Shown piece by piece: positions 51,056-62,190 of a stretch of 64,000 nt of DNA. The position numbers and the translations under genes were made by a program. Each line of letters begins with the position of its first letter. Within the stretch, counting starts at the first letter, position 1. Source of the DNA: Enoplolaimus lenunculus (taxonomy: Eukaryota; Nematoda; Enoplea; Enoplida; Thoracostomopsidae). Location: positions 163,024-227,023 of the forward strand of contig JASANG010003499.1 in the NCBI GenBank assembly GCA_030248215.1. Direction: 5' to 3'. The notes beneath the pieces are model-generated. The model did no database searches. It saw only the letters and a list, made by a program, of their open reading frames with translations, and was not told the origin of the DNA.

Positions 51056-51220
51056 ACGGGCCCGTAGCCAGCTTACCTTGGTAGGGGGGGGGCTGAAAAT
51101 TTTCCAGGAGAGGCATTCAATGGTTTTTAATGAGTCACAAGCAAGATTGAAAACTCTCTGGGGGGTCCAAAAATTTTCCAAGAGGGTTGAGCCCCCCTGG
51201 CCTCCCCTGAATACGGGCCC
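51056..51220. mobile_element. MITE, GGGCCCGTAGCCAGC family, copy 2
   Basis: It starts CGGGCCCGTAGCCAGCTTAC and ends TCCCCTGAATACGGGCCCG, inverted ends of a 165-bp element. It matches the copy at 20080-20218. Non-coding. Confidence 0.7.
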
Positions 51221-51774
51221 GACGATTTATCTCAGCTAAAATTGTGTATACAAATTGCTTGCTTAGAACGAATTCATGTACACGTAAACAACGTTTCAAA
51301 GGACTTGTGCTATTCTTTGTTTAGCTACATTGAAATATTCTTGCTGAATTTAAAAAACTTAAACAATTTTTTAAAATATTTTTGCGAAAATTTCAAAAAC
51401 TATTATATTTCATTCTTTATAGCGTTGATAATTTTGAAAGATAAGTTTAGGTAAAAGTTTCGAATCGCGAGTCGAAAAGACACTGTAAATTACAAATTCA
51501 TTCATTGTTTGTCGATGAACTTTTTTCTAACTTTACTTATTTACGTTACTCTGTTGTGAAATGAAGCAAAACAGTACAAATCACCGTGTGATACCCACAA
51601 ACTGATGGTTTCACAGATTAAACCCGATTTGGGTCGTAATGATTCTATTTTGTTGGTCACACCACAAGATTTTGGAAGAAGATAGTTTTTTGCACGCTGT
51701 ATGATTTTAACTGCCAACGCTTAAACATTGTCCAATTGTTATTTGCGGTAGAACAAACTTTTAAACAGTAGCTG

Positions 51775-51930
51775 GCGGCCACCCGTAAAGGGGCACCCAC
51801 CCTAACCGGTTGATACAAAAAACGCTTAAGTTTTAAAATGCGTCTGGCTTCTTGCTCCCTTCGGTTGCGAGTTTGAGGCCCCCACCCTAGAATTTGGGGG
51901 GAGCCCGCATCCTTGCCTGCTCCGGTACTG
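51775..51930 (-). mobile_element. GCCGGAGCAG-type short repeat, copy 2
   Basis: The reverse complement starts CCGGAGCAGGCAAGG, then GGGCTCCCCCC and GAAGCCAGACGC, following the order of the copy at 40917-41026. Confidence 0.5.
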
Positions 51931-52920
51931 ATAATATGGACAATCAAGTGCAACTGGATGTGGTAAATCAATACGCAGAATTGCCGATATTGCCGGAACC
52001 TCCGGCATTATTTCTACCGGGACCGGAGCCGGAGGTCGATTATCAGCCAGAGGCGGAGCCGGAGCCAGACCTCCGGTTCTGCCCTGCGTCCATCTTATAG
52101 CCCGGCGTTCAAATCCTAGCTTGGACGTTTAGGCTACATTTTACATATAGCTCAACCAATTCTAAGGATTAAGAAGAGAAAATACACCAAAGCCAGACGT
52201 TCTGTTACCCGCAACACAACTAAAATTCAATGATACGTACGTATAATGTACATTTTGTAGAAATTCACGTGTTAATCAATACAAAAATTGTTATAAGTTC
52301 AAAACCATATAACTGTTATAACTCATCGGTCTAACATTTGGCAGTTTGTCTGAAACGCGGTATTAAGTTTTGCCATGTTGCTAGGCAGGCCCCCAACCAG
52401 AGTTATTACTTGCAGGCATTGGTAAATTTACACGGGGAAGGGTAGACAGAAAATTATTTGGCATAAAAATCATTACATTTCGGATAAATCATTCGGCAAC
52501 CAAGCGGCGATGATCGTAGAGAATAACACCCTTCTCGTTGTCATTGTTACAGATATCTTGTAACAAATCAAATGCCAAAAGTTTCAAAACAATATCGGTT
52601 AAGCTTTAACATAACATAAAAAGAATAACGAAAAATTCGAAAAACACATATCTGCTCAACAGACTAAACACATACATCAAACATGCGCCGCCGACGGGCA
52701 AAACAAGAACGTTATAGATTCGAAAAGATTGCTGAGCTCTCAGCTTAAACAAGTAATCAACTTTCGATAAGCCGCATTTTATAATGATTTAATATTAAAA
52801 ATAACATAGCTAATCTCAAATTCGAAGTTTTATAAATGAAGTTTGAGCAAATGAGACAGGCTGGTCCATTTTATGTGAACATACAATATGATGTATTGCG
52901 TTGTATCATGCTTATTTCAG

Positions 52921-53065
52921 CATACGTGTCGAGATATAGTCGACGATCAACGGAGTTGGATAGGCGGAGCAACTGACGTAGTGGTAAAGCAATTGCGTAG
53001 GAATCCGTATGTTTCTTGTTTTCCGCCCTTCTTAAGTACACCTGCTTTTGCAACTGCTGGTCTAG
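52921..53065 (+). CDS. Isolated coding exon of unknown gene
   Basis: This 145-bp segment is bounded by a strong acceptor (GCTTATTTCAG) and donor (CTAG then GTAAGA) and is open in only one frame. It encodes about 48 residues, including CRDIVDDQRSWIGG, VVVKQLRRNPYV and SCFPPF. Base composition is higher in GC than its flanks and the residue mix looks coding. I do not recognise the protein. No partner exon was found in the repeats on either side; it may belong to a gene running beyond the window or be an orphaned fragment. It is on the strand opposite to the membrane-protein gene. Confidence 0.4.
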
Positions 53066-54654
53066 GTAAGATTATATCGCTAAATTCAAATCGTTTCTAC
53101 TAATCTGTCACAAGCAAGACAAGCCGATGTCGCTAGAAAAGGCCCAGCGAGTTCCAGCCTAGTTAACAAATTTGTAGGGCTTTCGAATTTTGGAAGAATG
53201 TAAGTACCGCTGCTTTTCATTGTCGCCCGAATTAGGGGTGATTTGGGTCCATGCCCTCTGAGTATTACCCGGAGTTTCTAATGTTTAAAGTTGCATTTTA
53301 AAAATCGGCTTTTTGGTGTAATACCTTATACAAAGGTACGAAATCTAAACAAAATTCAATGAAAGGTGGCGGACTGCGGGCCAACGATCAAAGTTGACTC
53401 TCGAAATTATAGTGCAAACACGCATAGATTTGAATAGAAAGTATCTCGCACTCCCAATTTGTCATACGTTTTAAACCAGGGGCTCTGCAACCCCTAAAAA
53501 GATACCGCTAAACTCAGCACGCCAAAAACTATAAAATAAGGTACTGTAGTGACCCGAATAAGGGAGGGGCTGATATTTAATTGGCCTCTTCAGAGGGATT
53601 CTCCTGTTATTTGGTTACGGACTGCTATTTATTTTAAGCCGACCTCCGCCAACCTTCGTTACTGATATATTCTGTATTGCAACTATCCGTTGAATAAAAC
53701 GTTTGTCTTGTATCAAAAGCATGAGCGATAATGCAAGGTTATAAATAGGAATGAACTTTCAAAATTTAAGAATATATAGTACTTTTCATTAAATTCCTGC
53801 AGCGGTCCATATACTATTACCTCTGGTTTACCTAGTTCGTCAACCACGAATTAAAGACCATTTTAAGTTGAGTTGGGTTGCTTTACAGGTTTTTACTGTC
53901 GCTGGAAAGAAATTTAAATTTTTAGACGTTATATCGCCCGAAACAAAAACCTACCTGGTGCCATTTGAATCCTTTCGAACAATTTATAAAGCGTTATTTT
54001 AAGCGATATATCACCTTCCGTCTGGAAAAATTATGTCAAACCACCTTTGAATTCGAATAAAAACGTAGACATTTTCTAAAAAGATGAACGCCGACATGAA
54101 GGTTGATAGCAGCATATAACAAAAATACAATGAATGCATAGGGAAATAATGGCTGGCCTTCTGCAATTGTAACGGTCAAACTGAACTTAGAATTCTCGTA
54201 ACCTCAATGCTGATTTAACATTTTTTAGTTTGCCCAAAGACAGCGTCCATGATAAACCACTCAAGATTTTTACAGAATTTATAGCAAACATTGGAAATTA
54301 TTTGTTTTTCTTTGATACCTTAGAGTTTTAAACACAATTCTTAAATTGTGTTGAAATGGTATGCAGATGGGCAGTGGTGCCTTTCATTCCATAACCAATT
54401 GGTACTGATAGACACTGCCTTCTTTATTTATCTTTAACGATTTGATAATTTCATGTTAAGTAAGTAGGTACATATACTTAAGTAGTGGTTCAACAAATTT
54501 TTTTATGTTTTGGAAATGTGGTATTGTAAATCCTTTTTGGAGCGAAACCCATGACAAACGTCCTTGATTGCTAGCTTTTTTGTTGCTTTGTCAGTTTGCC
54601 AACTTTGGAATATATAGCATTGAGCGAGGTGTGAGATCAGTTACAGGTGTATGT

Positions 54655-55855
54655 CAGGGTGCGACCGGATACCAAAAACTGACGGAGCCGGAGCCGGATA
54701 ATCTAATATCCGGCCGGAGCCGGAGCCGGATAGTGAATTCGATTGTTTATTTAATCTCATATTCCTTTATAAGTTTATAGTTTGTATTCTGGTTTATTAA
54801 ATCATATTATATACTGTTTGAATTACTGGTTGAGCGCACTAATTATGGTTTTGTAAATTAATAGCCTATCACTTAAAAATTACCACAAACACATACATTT
54901 TTAATTATATATATTTCCACAAATAACTGAAATTCAAGCAAAAAACTAAAATAAAGTATCTAAGTAGCATTCAGATACCATGAACGTAACACAATTCTTC
55001 CTTCCGTGGCCTATATTAAAAGTGTTTTCGAAACAAAGCTTAACACTTTAACCATGAACCTATTCCATTGTTCTGTTTATGTACCGCTGCGTTCAGATGC
55101 AATATTTGTTTGGCCCGTCTTACTTTTACTGTCGGGCATCCAGTTTATGTAAGATACTACAAAATAGAGGTGTATGTAGCTTAGGATTTAAGGCTATTGT
55201 TTCGGTTAAGCTTAGCTTTGACTTATCTTCACGTTAACTGCAACGTAAAGTACAAAGTGGCCGGCATGCAACCAGGGGCATAGCCAGAATTTTGGAATGT
55301 GAGCAATGTTCCTAAACAATTTCGAATGTAAAGTTACACTTGTTCTCAACTGAATTAATCGCCGTAAGATTGAAGCAAATATATATATAAAACTGGTTTT
55401 CACAGTGAATGTAGTTTCAGTTTACTTGAGTTCTAACTAATAGATAAACGTGCAGATAAGTCTCACACCGCTCTCAGGTGTTCTCTGTGTACAAGAGACG
55501 AAATGTCACATGATACTAGTGGACATTTATGCGAATATCATATGATATTCCAAAATTACAACGAATATCATATGATATTCACCGGGACAGTGCAATATTC
55601 GCGTGCTTATATATGAATAGAATGTGGGATGACAGAGGCACAGATGCACCTAAAAATACCAAAAGGAAGCCGGATTCATTTCCGGCATAAACGCGCTCAG
55701 AACTATAGCGTGATATTCCAAAATTCAAGTAAGTCAATCTAAGTCAATTAGTTTCATTTTTTAAAATTTTTAAACAAATATCCGGCAAGAAAAAATACCG
55801 GAGCCGGATGCCGATTTTTTGCCGAAGCCGGAGCCGGATATCCGGTCGCACCCTG
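54655..55855 (+). mobile_element. hAT-like non-autonomous element, 1.2 kb, copy 1
   Basis: The ends are CAGGGTGCGACCGGATA and TATCCGGTCGCACCCTG, perfect inverse complements. Just inside each end are GGAGCCGGAGCCGGAT repeats. The flanks GTGTATGT and GTGTGTAG resemble each other; the mirrored copy has GTGTATGT and GTGTGTAT, 6 of 8 bases, so an 8-bp target duplication is likely. No transposase frame exists. An 18-bp perfect palindrome occurs twice inside. Confidence 0.8.
55533..55580. repeat. Pair of identical 18-bp palindromes
   Basis: GAATATCATATGATATTC occurs at 55533-55550 and 55563-55580, 12 bp apart, inside the 1.2-kb element. Both are conserved in the mirrored copy (59990-60007 and 60020-60037). 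Each is perfectly self-complementary, as protein-binding dyad sites can be. Confidence 0.85.
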
Positions 55856-56474
55856 GTGTGTAGCAATAAGAATAGCGTTTACCATTTCGAAATTTAGTGA
55901 TGCAGAAAACAACGGTATAAACGGTATGTACGCCGAAATTCCAGAAGGAAATAAACAGGCGACCTTTTACAATGGAATTGAACTGCCAATAAATTTTCTA
56001 CGCCGTAACTTCTGGGTTTGGTCGGTGTTATGCCCTATCGAAATAAAATCCTATAACTACGCCGCTGCACAATTGATGTTATTACCGCTTTGAAATGTAT
56101 AGGTATATAAAGTTGAATTAAAGACCGAAGTACTACAGAAGCTATGCGTTACCGTACATGGTATATAGTAGCAAAAAATATTTATTTCGGTAAAACTGTG
56201 ACGGACCAATAGAGTAGGACAGATGCGAACCATCGCTAACAATACAAAAAGAAACAACTAAAATATTGGTTGTTAAGTTAACTTTTAGTAACGACGTATA
56301 ATCGGCAACTTAAGTAAATAATGGAGTCAGTGACCTAAGTAATTAAACATTTTGAGCAAAAACAAATAAATGTCATATTGGAACCAATGCCATTCCAAGT
56401 AAGTCATCGGTTTGCTTAAACTGTCAACTGTGCACACGCAATTGTTACACAATGCACAGTGTTTAACAGTTACG

Positions 56475-56825
56475 CTGTAGCGTCCCAAATAAGAGGCGGA
56501 CTGACTTTAATTTTGCCTCTCCGAAGGTACCCTTTTTATTCGGTTACGGATTATTTATTTTTAATTCACCTGGATCAACACACTTCGTTTTATGTTCTTT
56601 TTGCTAGCACTGACATGTCTCAAGCATTTTTGTTCTTGCCATGTCCGTTAACCTTTCTTCTGGATTAAATAAGTTTTGCTGGAGTGTATGTTACATATTT
56701 GACAAGTTTGGGCGATTGTTTTGCATTGGTGTCTTTTATAAAATGGGACTTCAATTAGTACTTATGAACCCTATCCACAACGGAATCATATTCTTACTGC
56801 CAACCTCTTATTCGGGTCGCTATAG
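56475..56825. mobile_element. GTGACCCGAATAAG-related MITE inside left arm
   Basis: It starts CTGTAGCGTCCCAAATAAGA and ends CTCTTATTCGGGTCGCTATAG. It shares the subterminal CTCTCCGAAGGTACCC and TTCGGTTACGGA with the family at 30419 but has a different, shorter core. The mirrored copy is at about 58736-59091. Confidence 0.6.
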
Positions 56826-56880
56826 AGTAATAGACGTATATGTGTAGCACAATAAGTCACATGGTGATGTCGAACGCCTT

Positions 56881-58680
56881 CCAACCGAACGATTATTGCT
56901 CGAATCCTAGCTTGATAGTCATGTCTGCTAAAATAGAAAATATTAATGCAGAAAAACGGTAAGCCAAAATGTAAATTTTATTTTGCTAATTCTGCATTAC
57001 TTCCGAAAAGATAGTTGCATGGGATACCTTATATCTGGTATATATCTTTCAAAGTTCCAACGTAATTACGATTCCGGTTAAATTCCAATAAAATTTGGGT
57101 TCCGCTTACGACTGGTTGCAATTCCGATGCTGGAATTCCGAGTTTTTCGTTTATGTATTTTTAAGATTACTGAACTTAGATTTTGCCTGCTGTTTCGTTT
57201 GTTTAGACTTTAACTGTTTGTTTTTGTTAGTAAATATTCTCACTTGTTATACTTGAAGAGCATCTAGCAGAAAACTATAACTTTTACCTTGGAACTAACT
57301 AAAATTTGTACTCCGATTCCGATTCCGGTTTCGACAAAAAATTTGATTCCCATTCCGATCCCGCTTTCGCCAGAGATAAATGTTAAAAGGAACGAACTGT
57401 ACGATTGTTCGAATAAACCGATTTAAACAACTATTGAATGAAAGGTTTCAGCATTGAAAGAGAATATTGCCGTGCACGTAAAATAAAATGTCTGTTGACG
57501 ATACTAATTAGAAAATTTTTTATTAACTCATTTTCAAATAAATATTTTCTGTTTCGTATAATAACTAATTTCAAGCCACAATTGGAATCGCAGCCTCTCA
57601 GGTGGGAGGTGTTTAATACATCACTACAGGTCTCTATGCACTTTTAAGGAAAAAGTTCAATTTCATGAAACAGCATGTATTAAAAATTGACAAAGGTTGC
57701 CCTATATTCAGTCTTATGTTCGTTCGTTTAAAAACCCGCATCAACCATCAAAAGTCTGCCGCCCAAAAAATATTTAGCGTTCTTTGCCAGATTTAAATTC
57801 AATATTAATAAAGTTTCCGATTCTCGCAGGAACGCAAATGAACTTCATTTTATCTTTGCGGTCGTAAGTTTACTTGTACATTATCACTTTAAATTTTGTT
57901 TGATTTTGCTTTTTTGATATTTACCAATTTAAATATCATGCGGGATAGAAGTTTGCTAACAGTCTGCCTGCTGCAAAAATTGTTTGAGGATGTATTGCAT
58001 ATTTGAATATCTGATTTATCCCTTCTTAAAATTTCCACAAAATTAGCGGAAGCAAATTTAGTTTTTTCAACAACGGTGAATAATATTGAGCTTGTATAAG
58101 AACACAAATTGTCGTATAGCAATTGTAAAAAAAACCGAAAAATAACTAAAATAGTGCTATTACTAATGCGCGTTTACTATTGCTCGCATAACCATTACAA
58201 TTCTGTTTGACAAAGCCTTTTGCTATATACCCCACAAAAACTGTTTCTCAGCTTTTGAGAGTAACCTGGGTTTGACGATGTAACACATGGACACTCCACG
58301 ACATTTTGTATATATATCTAGTTTGCCTTTAAATCAATTTGTTTCTGCCAATATATTTTATTAGCACAAATCAATTTTACAATACCGTTTGGTTAAGAAA
58401 TGCATTCCTAGCTCTATCAGATTGTTAATTCTTCCTTGGCCATATCAGATAAAGAAAAAAATTATATTTCAACTGTGAAACGCTATTTAATTTAGCAAAA
58501 TTACTCATAGATTGACATCGTGTAGTAATACTGGTTGAATTTATCAGATTAGTAACTAAATGACAATTGTTTTCTCTGTGTTTCTTGCTCTGAACATCAA
58601 ATTTTCAGTTTCTGCTCTTGTTTTTGGCGCCTCAGTTACTAACAATCGAAACTACAACCTGCAAACACACAAAACCATTG
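56881..58680. other. 1800-bp spacer between inverted arms
   Basis: This unique sequence separates the arms. At its left edge is a tRNA-like stretch with a B-box-like GCTCGAATCCTAG (about 56915). TTCCGATTCC-type simple motifs lie at 57060-57390. Short frames at 57438 and 58560 show no recognisable domain. I see no gene. Confidence 0.6.
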
Positions 58681-61600
58681 AAGGCGTTCGACATCACCAT
58701 GTGACTTATTGTGCTACACATATACGTCTATTACTCTATAGCGACCCGAATAAGAGGTTGGCAGTAAGGAATATGAGTTCCGTTGTGGATAGGGTTCATA
58801 AGTACTAATTGAAGTCCCATTTTATAAAAGACACCAATGCAAAACAATCGCCCAAACTTGTCAAATATGGTAACATACACTCCAGCAAAACTTATTTAAT
58901 CCAGAAGAAAGGTTAACGGACATGGCAAGAACAAAGAATGCTTGAGAGCATGTCAGTGCTAGCAAAAAGAACATAAAACGAAGTGTGTTGATCCAGGTGA
59001 ATTAAAAATAAATAATCCGTAACCGAATAAAAAGGGTACCTTCGGAGAGGCAAAATTAAAGTCAGTCCGCCTCTTATTTGGGACGCTACAGCGTAACTGT
59101 TAAACACTGTGCATTGTGTAACAATTGCGTGTGCACAGTTGACAGTTTAAGCAAACCGATGACTTACTTGGAATGGCATTGGTTCCAATATGACATTTAT
59201 TTGTTTTTGCTCAAAATGTTTAATTACTTAGGTCACTGACTCCATTATTTACTTAAGTTGCCGATTATACGTCGTTACTAAAAGTTAACTTAACAACCAA
59301 TATTTTAGTTGTTTCTTTTTGTATTGTTAGCGATGGTTCGCATCTGTCCTACTCTATTGGTCCGTCACAGTTTTACTGAAATAAATATTTTTTGCTACTA
59401 TATACCATGTACGGTAACGCATAGCTTCTGTAGTACCTACTTCGGTCTTTAATTCAACTTTATATACCTATACATTTCAAAGCGGTAATAACATCAATTG
59501 TGCAGCGGCGTAGTTATAGGATTTTATTTCGATAGGGCATAACACCGACCAAACCCAGAAGTTACGGCGTAGAAAATTTATTGGCAGTTCAATTCCATTG
59601 TAAAAGGTCGCCTGTTTATTTCCTTCTGGAATTTCGGCGTACATACCGTTTATACCGTTGTTTTCTGCATCACTAAATTTCGAAATGGTAAACGCTATTC
59701 TTATTGATACACACCAGGGTGCGACCGGATATCCGGCTCCGGCTTCGGCAAAAAATCGGCATCCGGCTCCGGTATTTTTTCTTGCCGGATATTTGTTTAA
59801 AAATTTTAAAAAATGAAACTAATTGACTTAGATTGACTTACTTGAATTTTGGAATATCACGCTATAGTTCTGAGCGCGTTTATGCCGGAAATGAATCCGG
59901 CTTCCTTTTGGTATTTTTAGGTGCATCTGTGCCTCTGTCATCCCACATTCTATTCATATATAAGCACGCGAATATTGCACTGTCCCGGTGAATATCATAT
60001 GATATTCGTTGTAATTTTGGAATATCATATGATATTCGCATAAATGTCCACTAGTATCATGTGACATTCCGTCTCTTGTACACAGAGAACACCTGAGAGC
60101 GGTGTGAGACTTATCTGCACGTTTATCTATTAGTTAGAACTCAAGTAAACTGAAACTACATTCACTGTGGAAACCAGTTTTATATATATATTTGCTTCAA
60201 TCTTACGGCGATTAATTCAGTTGCGAACAAGTGTAACTTTACATTCGAAATTTTTTAGGAACATTGCTCACATTCCAAAATTCTGGCTATGCCCCTGGTT
60301 GCATGCCGGCCACTTTGTACTTTACGTTGCAGTTAACGTGAAGATAAGTCAAAGCTAAGCTTAACCGAAACAATAGCCTTAAATCCTAAGCTACATACAC
60401 CTCTATTTTGTAGTATCTTACATAAACTGGATGCCCGACAGTAAAAGTAAGACGGGCCAAACAAATATTGCATCTGAACGCAGCGGTACATAAACAGAAC
60501 AATGGAATAGGTTCATTGTTAAAGTGTTAAGCTTTGTTTCGAAAACACTTTTAATATAGGCCACGGAAGGAAGAATTGTGTTACGTTCATGGTATCTGAA
60601 TGCTACTTAGATACTTTATTTTAGTTTTTTGCTTGAATTTCAGTTATTTGTGGAAATATATATAATTAAAAATGTATGTGTTTGTGGTAATTTTTAAGTG
60701 ATAGGCTATTAATTTACAAAACCATAATTAGTGCGCTCAACAGTAATTCAAACAGTATATAATATGATTTAATAAACCAGAATACAAACTATAAACTTAT
60801 AAAGGAATATGAGATTAAATAAACAATCGAATTCACTATCCGGCTCCGGCTCCGGCCGGATATTAGATTATCCGGCTCCGGCTCCGTCAGTTTTTGGTAT
60901 CCGGTCGCACCCTGACATACACCTGTAACTAATCTCACACCTCGCTCAATGCTATATATTCCAAAGTTGGCAAACTGACAAAGCAACAAAAAAAGCTAGC
61001 AATCAAGGACGTTTGTCATGGGTTTCGCTACAAAAATGATTTACAATACCACATTTCCAAAACATAAAAAAATTTGTTGAACCACTACTTAAGTATATGT
61101 ACCTACTTACTTAACATGAAATTATCAAATCGTTAAAGATAAATAAAGAAGGCAGTGTCTATCAGTACCAATTGGTTATGGAATGAAAGGCACCACTGCC
61201 CATCTGCATACCATTTCAACACAATTTAAGAATTGTGTTTAAAACTCTAAGGTATCAAAGAAAAACAAATAATTTCCAATGTTTGCTATAAATTCTGTAA
61301 AAATCTTGAGTGGTTTATCATGGACGCTGTCTTTGGGCAAACTAAAAAATGTTAAATCAGCATTGAGGTTACGAGAATTCTAAGTTCAGTTTGACCGTTA
61401 CAATTGCAGAAGGCCAGCCATTATTTCCCTATGCATTCATTGTATTTTTGTTATATGCTGCTATCAACCTTCATGTCGGCGTTCATCTTTTTAGAAAATG
61501 TCTACGTTTTTATTCGAATTCAAAGGTGGTTTGACATAATTTTTCCAGACGGAAGGTGATATATCGCTTAAAATAACGCTTTATAAATTGTTCAAAAGGA

Positions 61601-62190
61601 TTCAAATGGCACCAGGTAGGTTTTTGTTTCGGGCGATATAACGTCTAAAAATTTAAATTTCTTTTCCAGCGACCAGTAAAAACCTGTAAAGCAACCCAAC
61701 TCAACTTAAAATGGTCTTTAATTCGTGGTTAACTAAGTAAACCAGAGGTAATAGTATATGGACCGCTGCAGGAATTTTAATGAAAAAGTACTATATATTC
61801 TTAAATTTTGAAAGTTCATTCCTATTTTATAATTCCTTGCATTATCGCTCATGCTTTTTGATCCAGACGAAACGTTTTATTCAACGGATAGTTGCAATAC
61901 AGAATATATCCAGTAACGAAGGTTGGCCGAGAGTCGCTAATAATAAATAGCAGTCCGTAACCAAAATAACGGGGAATCCTCTGAAGAGGGCCATCAATAT
62001 CAGCCCCTCCCTATTCGGGTCACTTACAGTACCTTATTTTGTTTAGCATCTAAGCGGTATCTTTTTAGGGTTGCAGAGCCCCCTAGTTTTAAACGTATGA
62101 CAAATTGGGAGTGCGAGATCTTTCTATTCAAATCTATGCGTGCACTTAATTTCGAGAGTCAAGCTTGATCGTTTCGCGCAGTCGCCAACC
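58681..62190 (-). repeat. Right arm of large inverted repeat
   Basis: It mirrors 53365-56880 and starts AAGGCGTTCGACATCACC. It includes a mirrored 1200-bp hAT-like element (59715-60914) and both MITE pieces. Small indels and base changes against the left arm, most frequent near 61800-62180, show it is an independent diverged copy. Confidence 0.9.
59715..60914 (-). mobile_element. hAT-like non-autonomous element, 1.2 kb, copy 2
   Basis: It has the same perfect terminal inverted repeats as the copy at 54655, in reverse orientation. It is flanked by ATACACAC and ACATACAC. It carries both 18-bp palindromes and no transposase. Confidence 0.8.

Larger units (their letters stand above)
49309..52920. 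other. Region upstream of membrane-protein gene, repeats only
   Basis: Missing 5' exons of the minus-strand gene may lie here, but I found none with consistent phase. Contents listed separately are a MITE at 51056-51220 and a GCCGGAGCAG-type element at 51775-51930. A CCGGAG-type element end lies at 51990-52095, followed by a tRNA B-box-like GCGTTCAAATCC at 52104. Confidence 0.4.
53365..56880 (+). repeat. Left arm of large inverted repeat (about 3.5 kb)
   Basis: The sequence reappears inverted at 58681-62190, nearly identical over most of its length, with the outer 300 bp more worn. It carries a truncated GTGACCCGAATAAG-type MITE from 53544, a 1201-bp CAGGGTGCGACCGGAT element at 54655-55855, the ACTTAAGT repeat core and a MITE at 56475-56825. 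It ends sharply at CGAACGCCTT. Confidence 0.9.

Noticed and set aside
51894-52100. Pro/Glu-rich frame (EPEPEV-like)
   Set aside because: It is produced by the CCGGAG motif of a transposon end and recurs wherever that family occurs, for example at 2521-2577.
55543-55580. CRISPR-like direct repeats (two 18-mers with a 12-bp gap)
   Set aside because: Only two units, perfectly palindromic, inside a eukaryotic transposon; not an array.
53544-62026. Whole block as one giant transposon bounded by GTGACCC ends
   Set aside because: Arm homology continues about 150 bp beyond both GTGACCC ends, and those ends belong to truncated MITE copies, so a segmental inverted duplication fits better.
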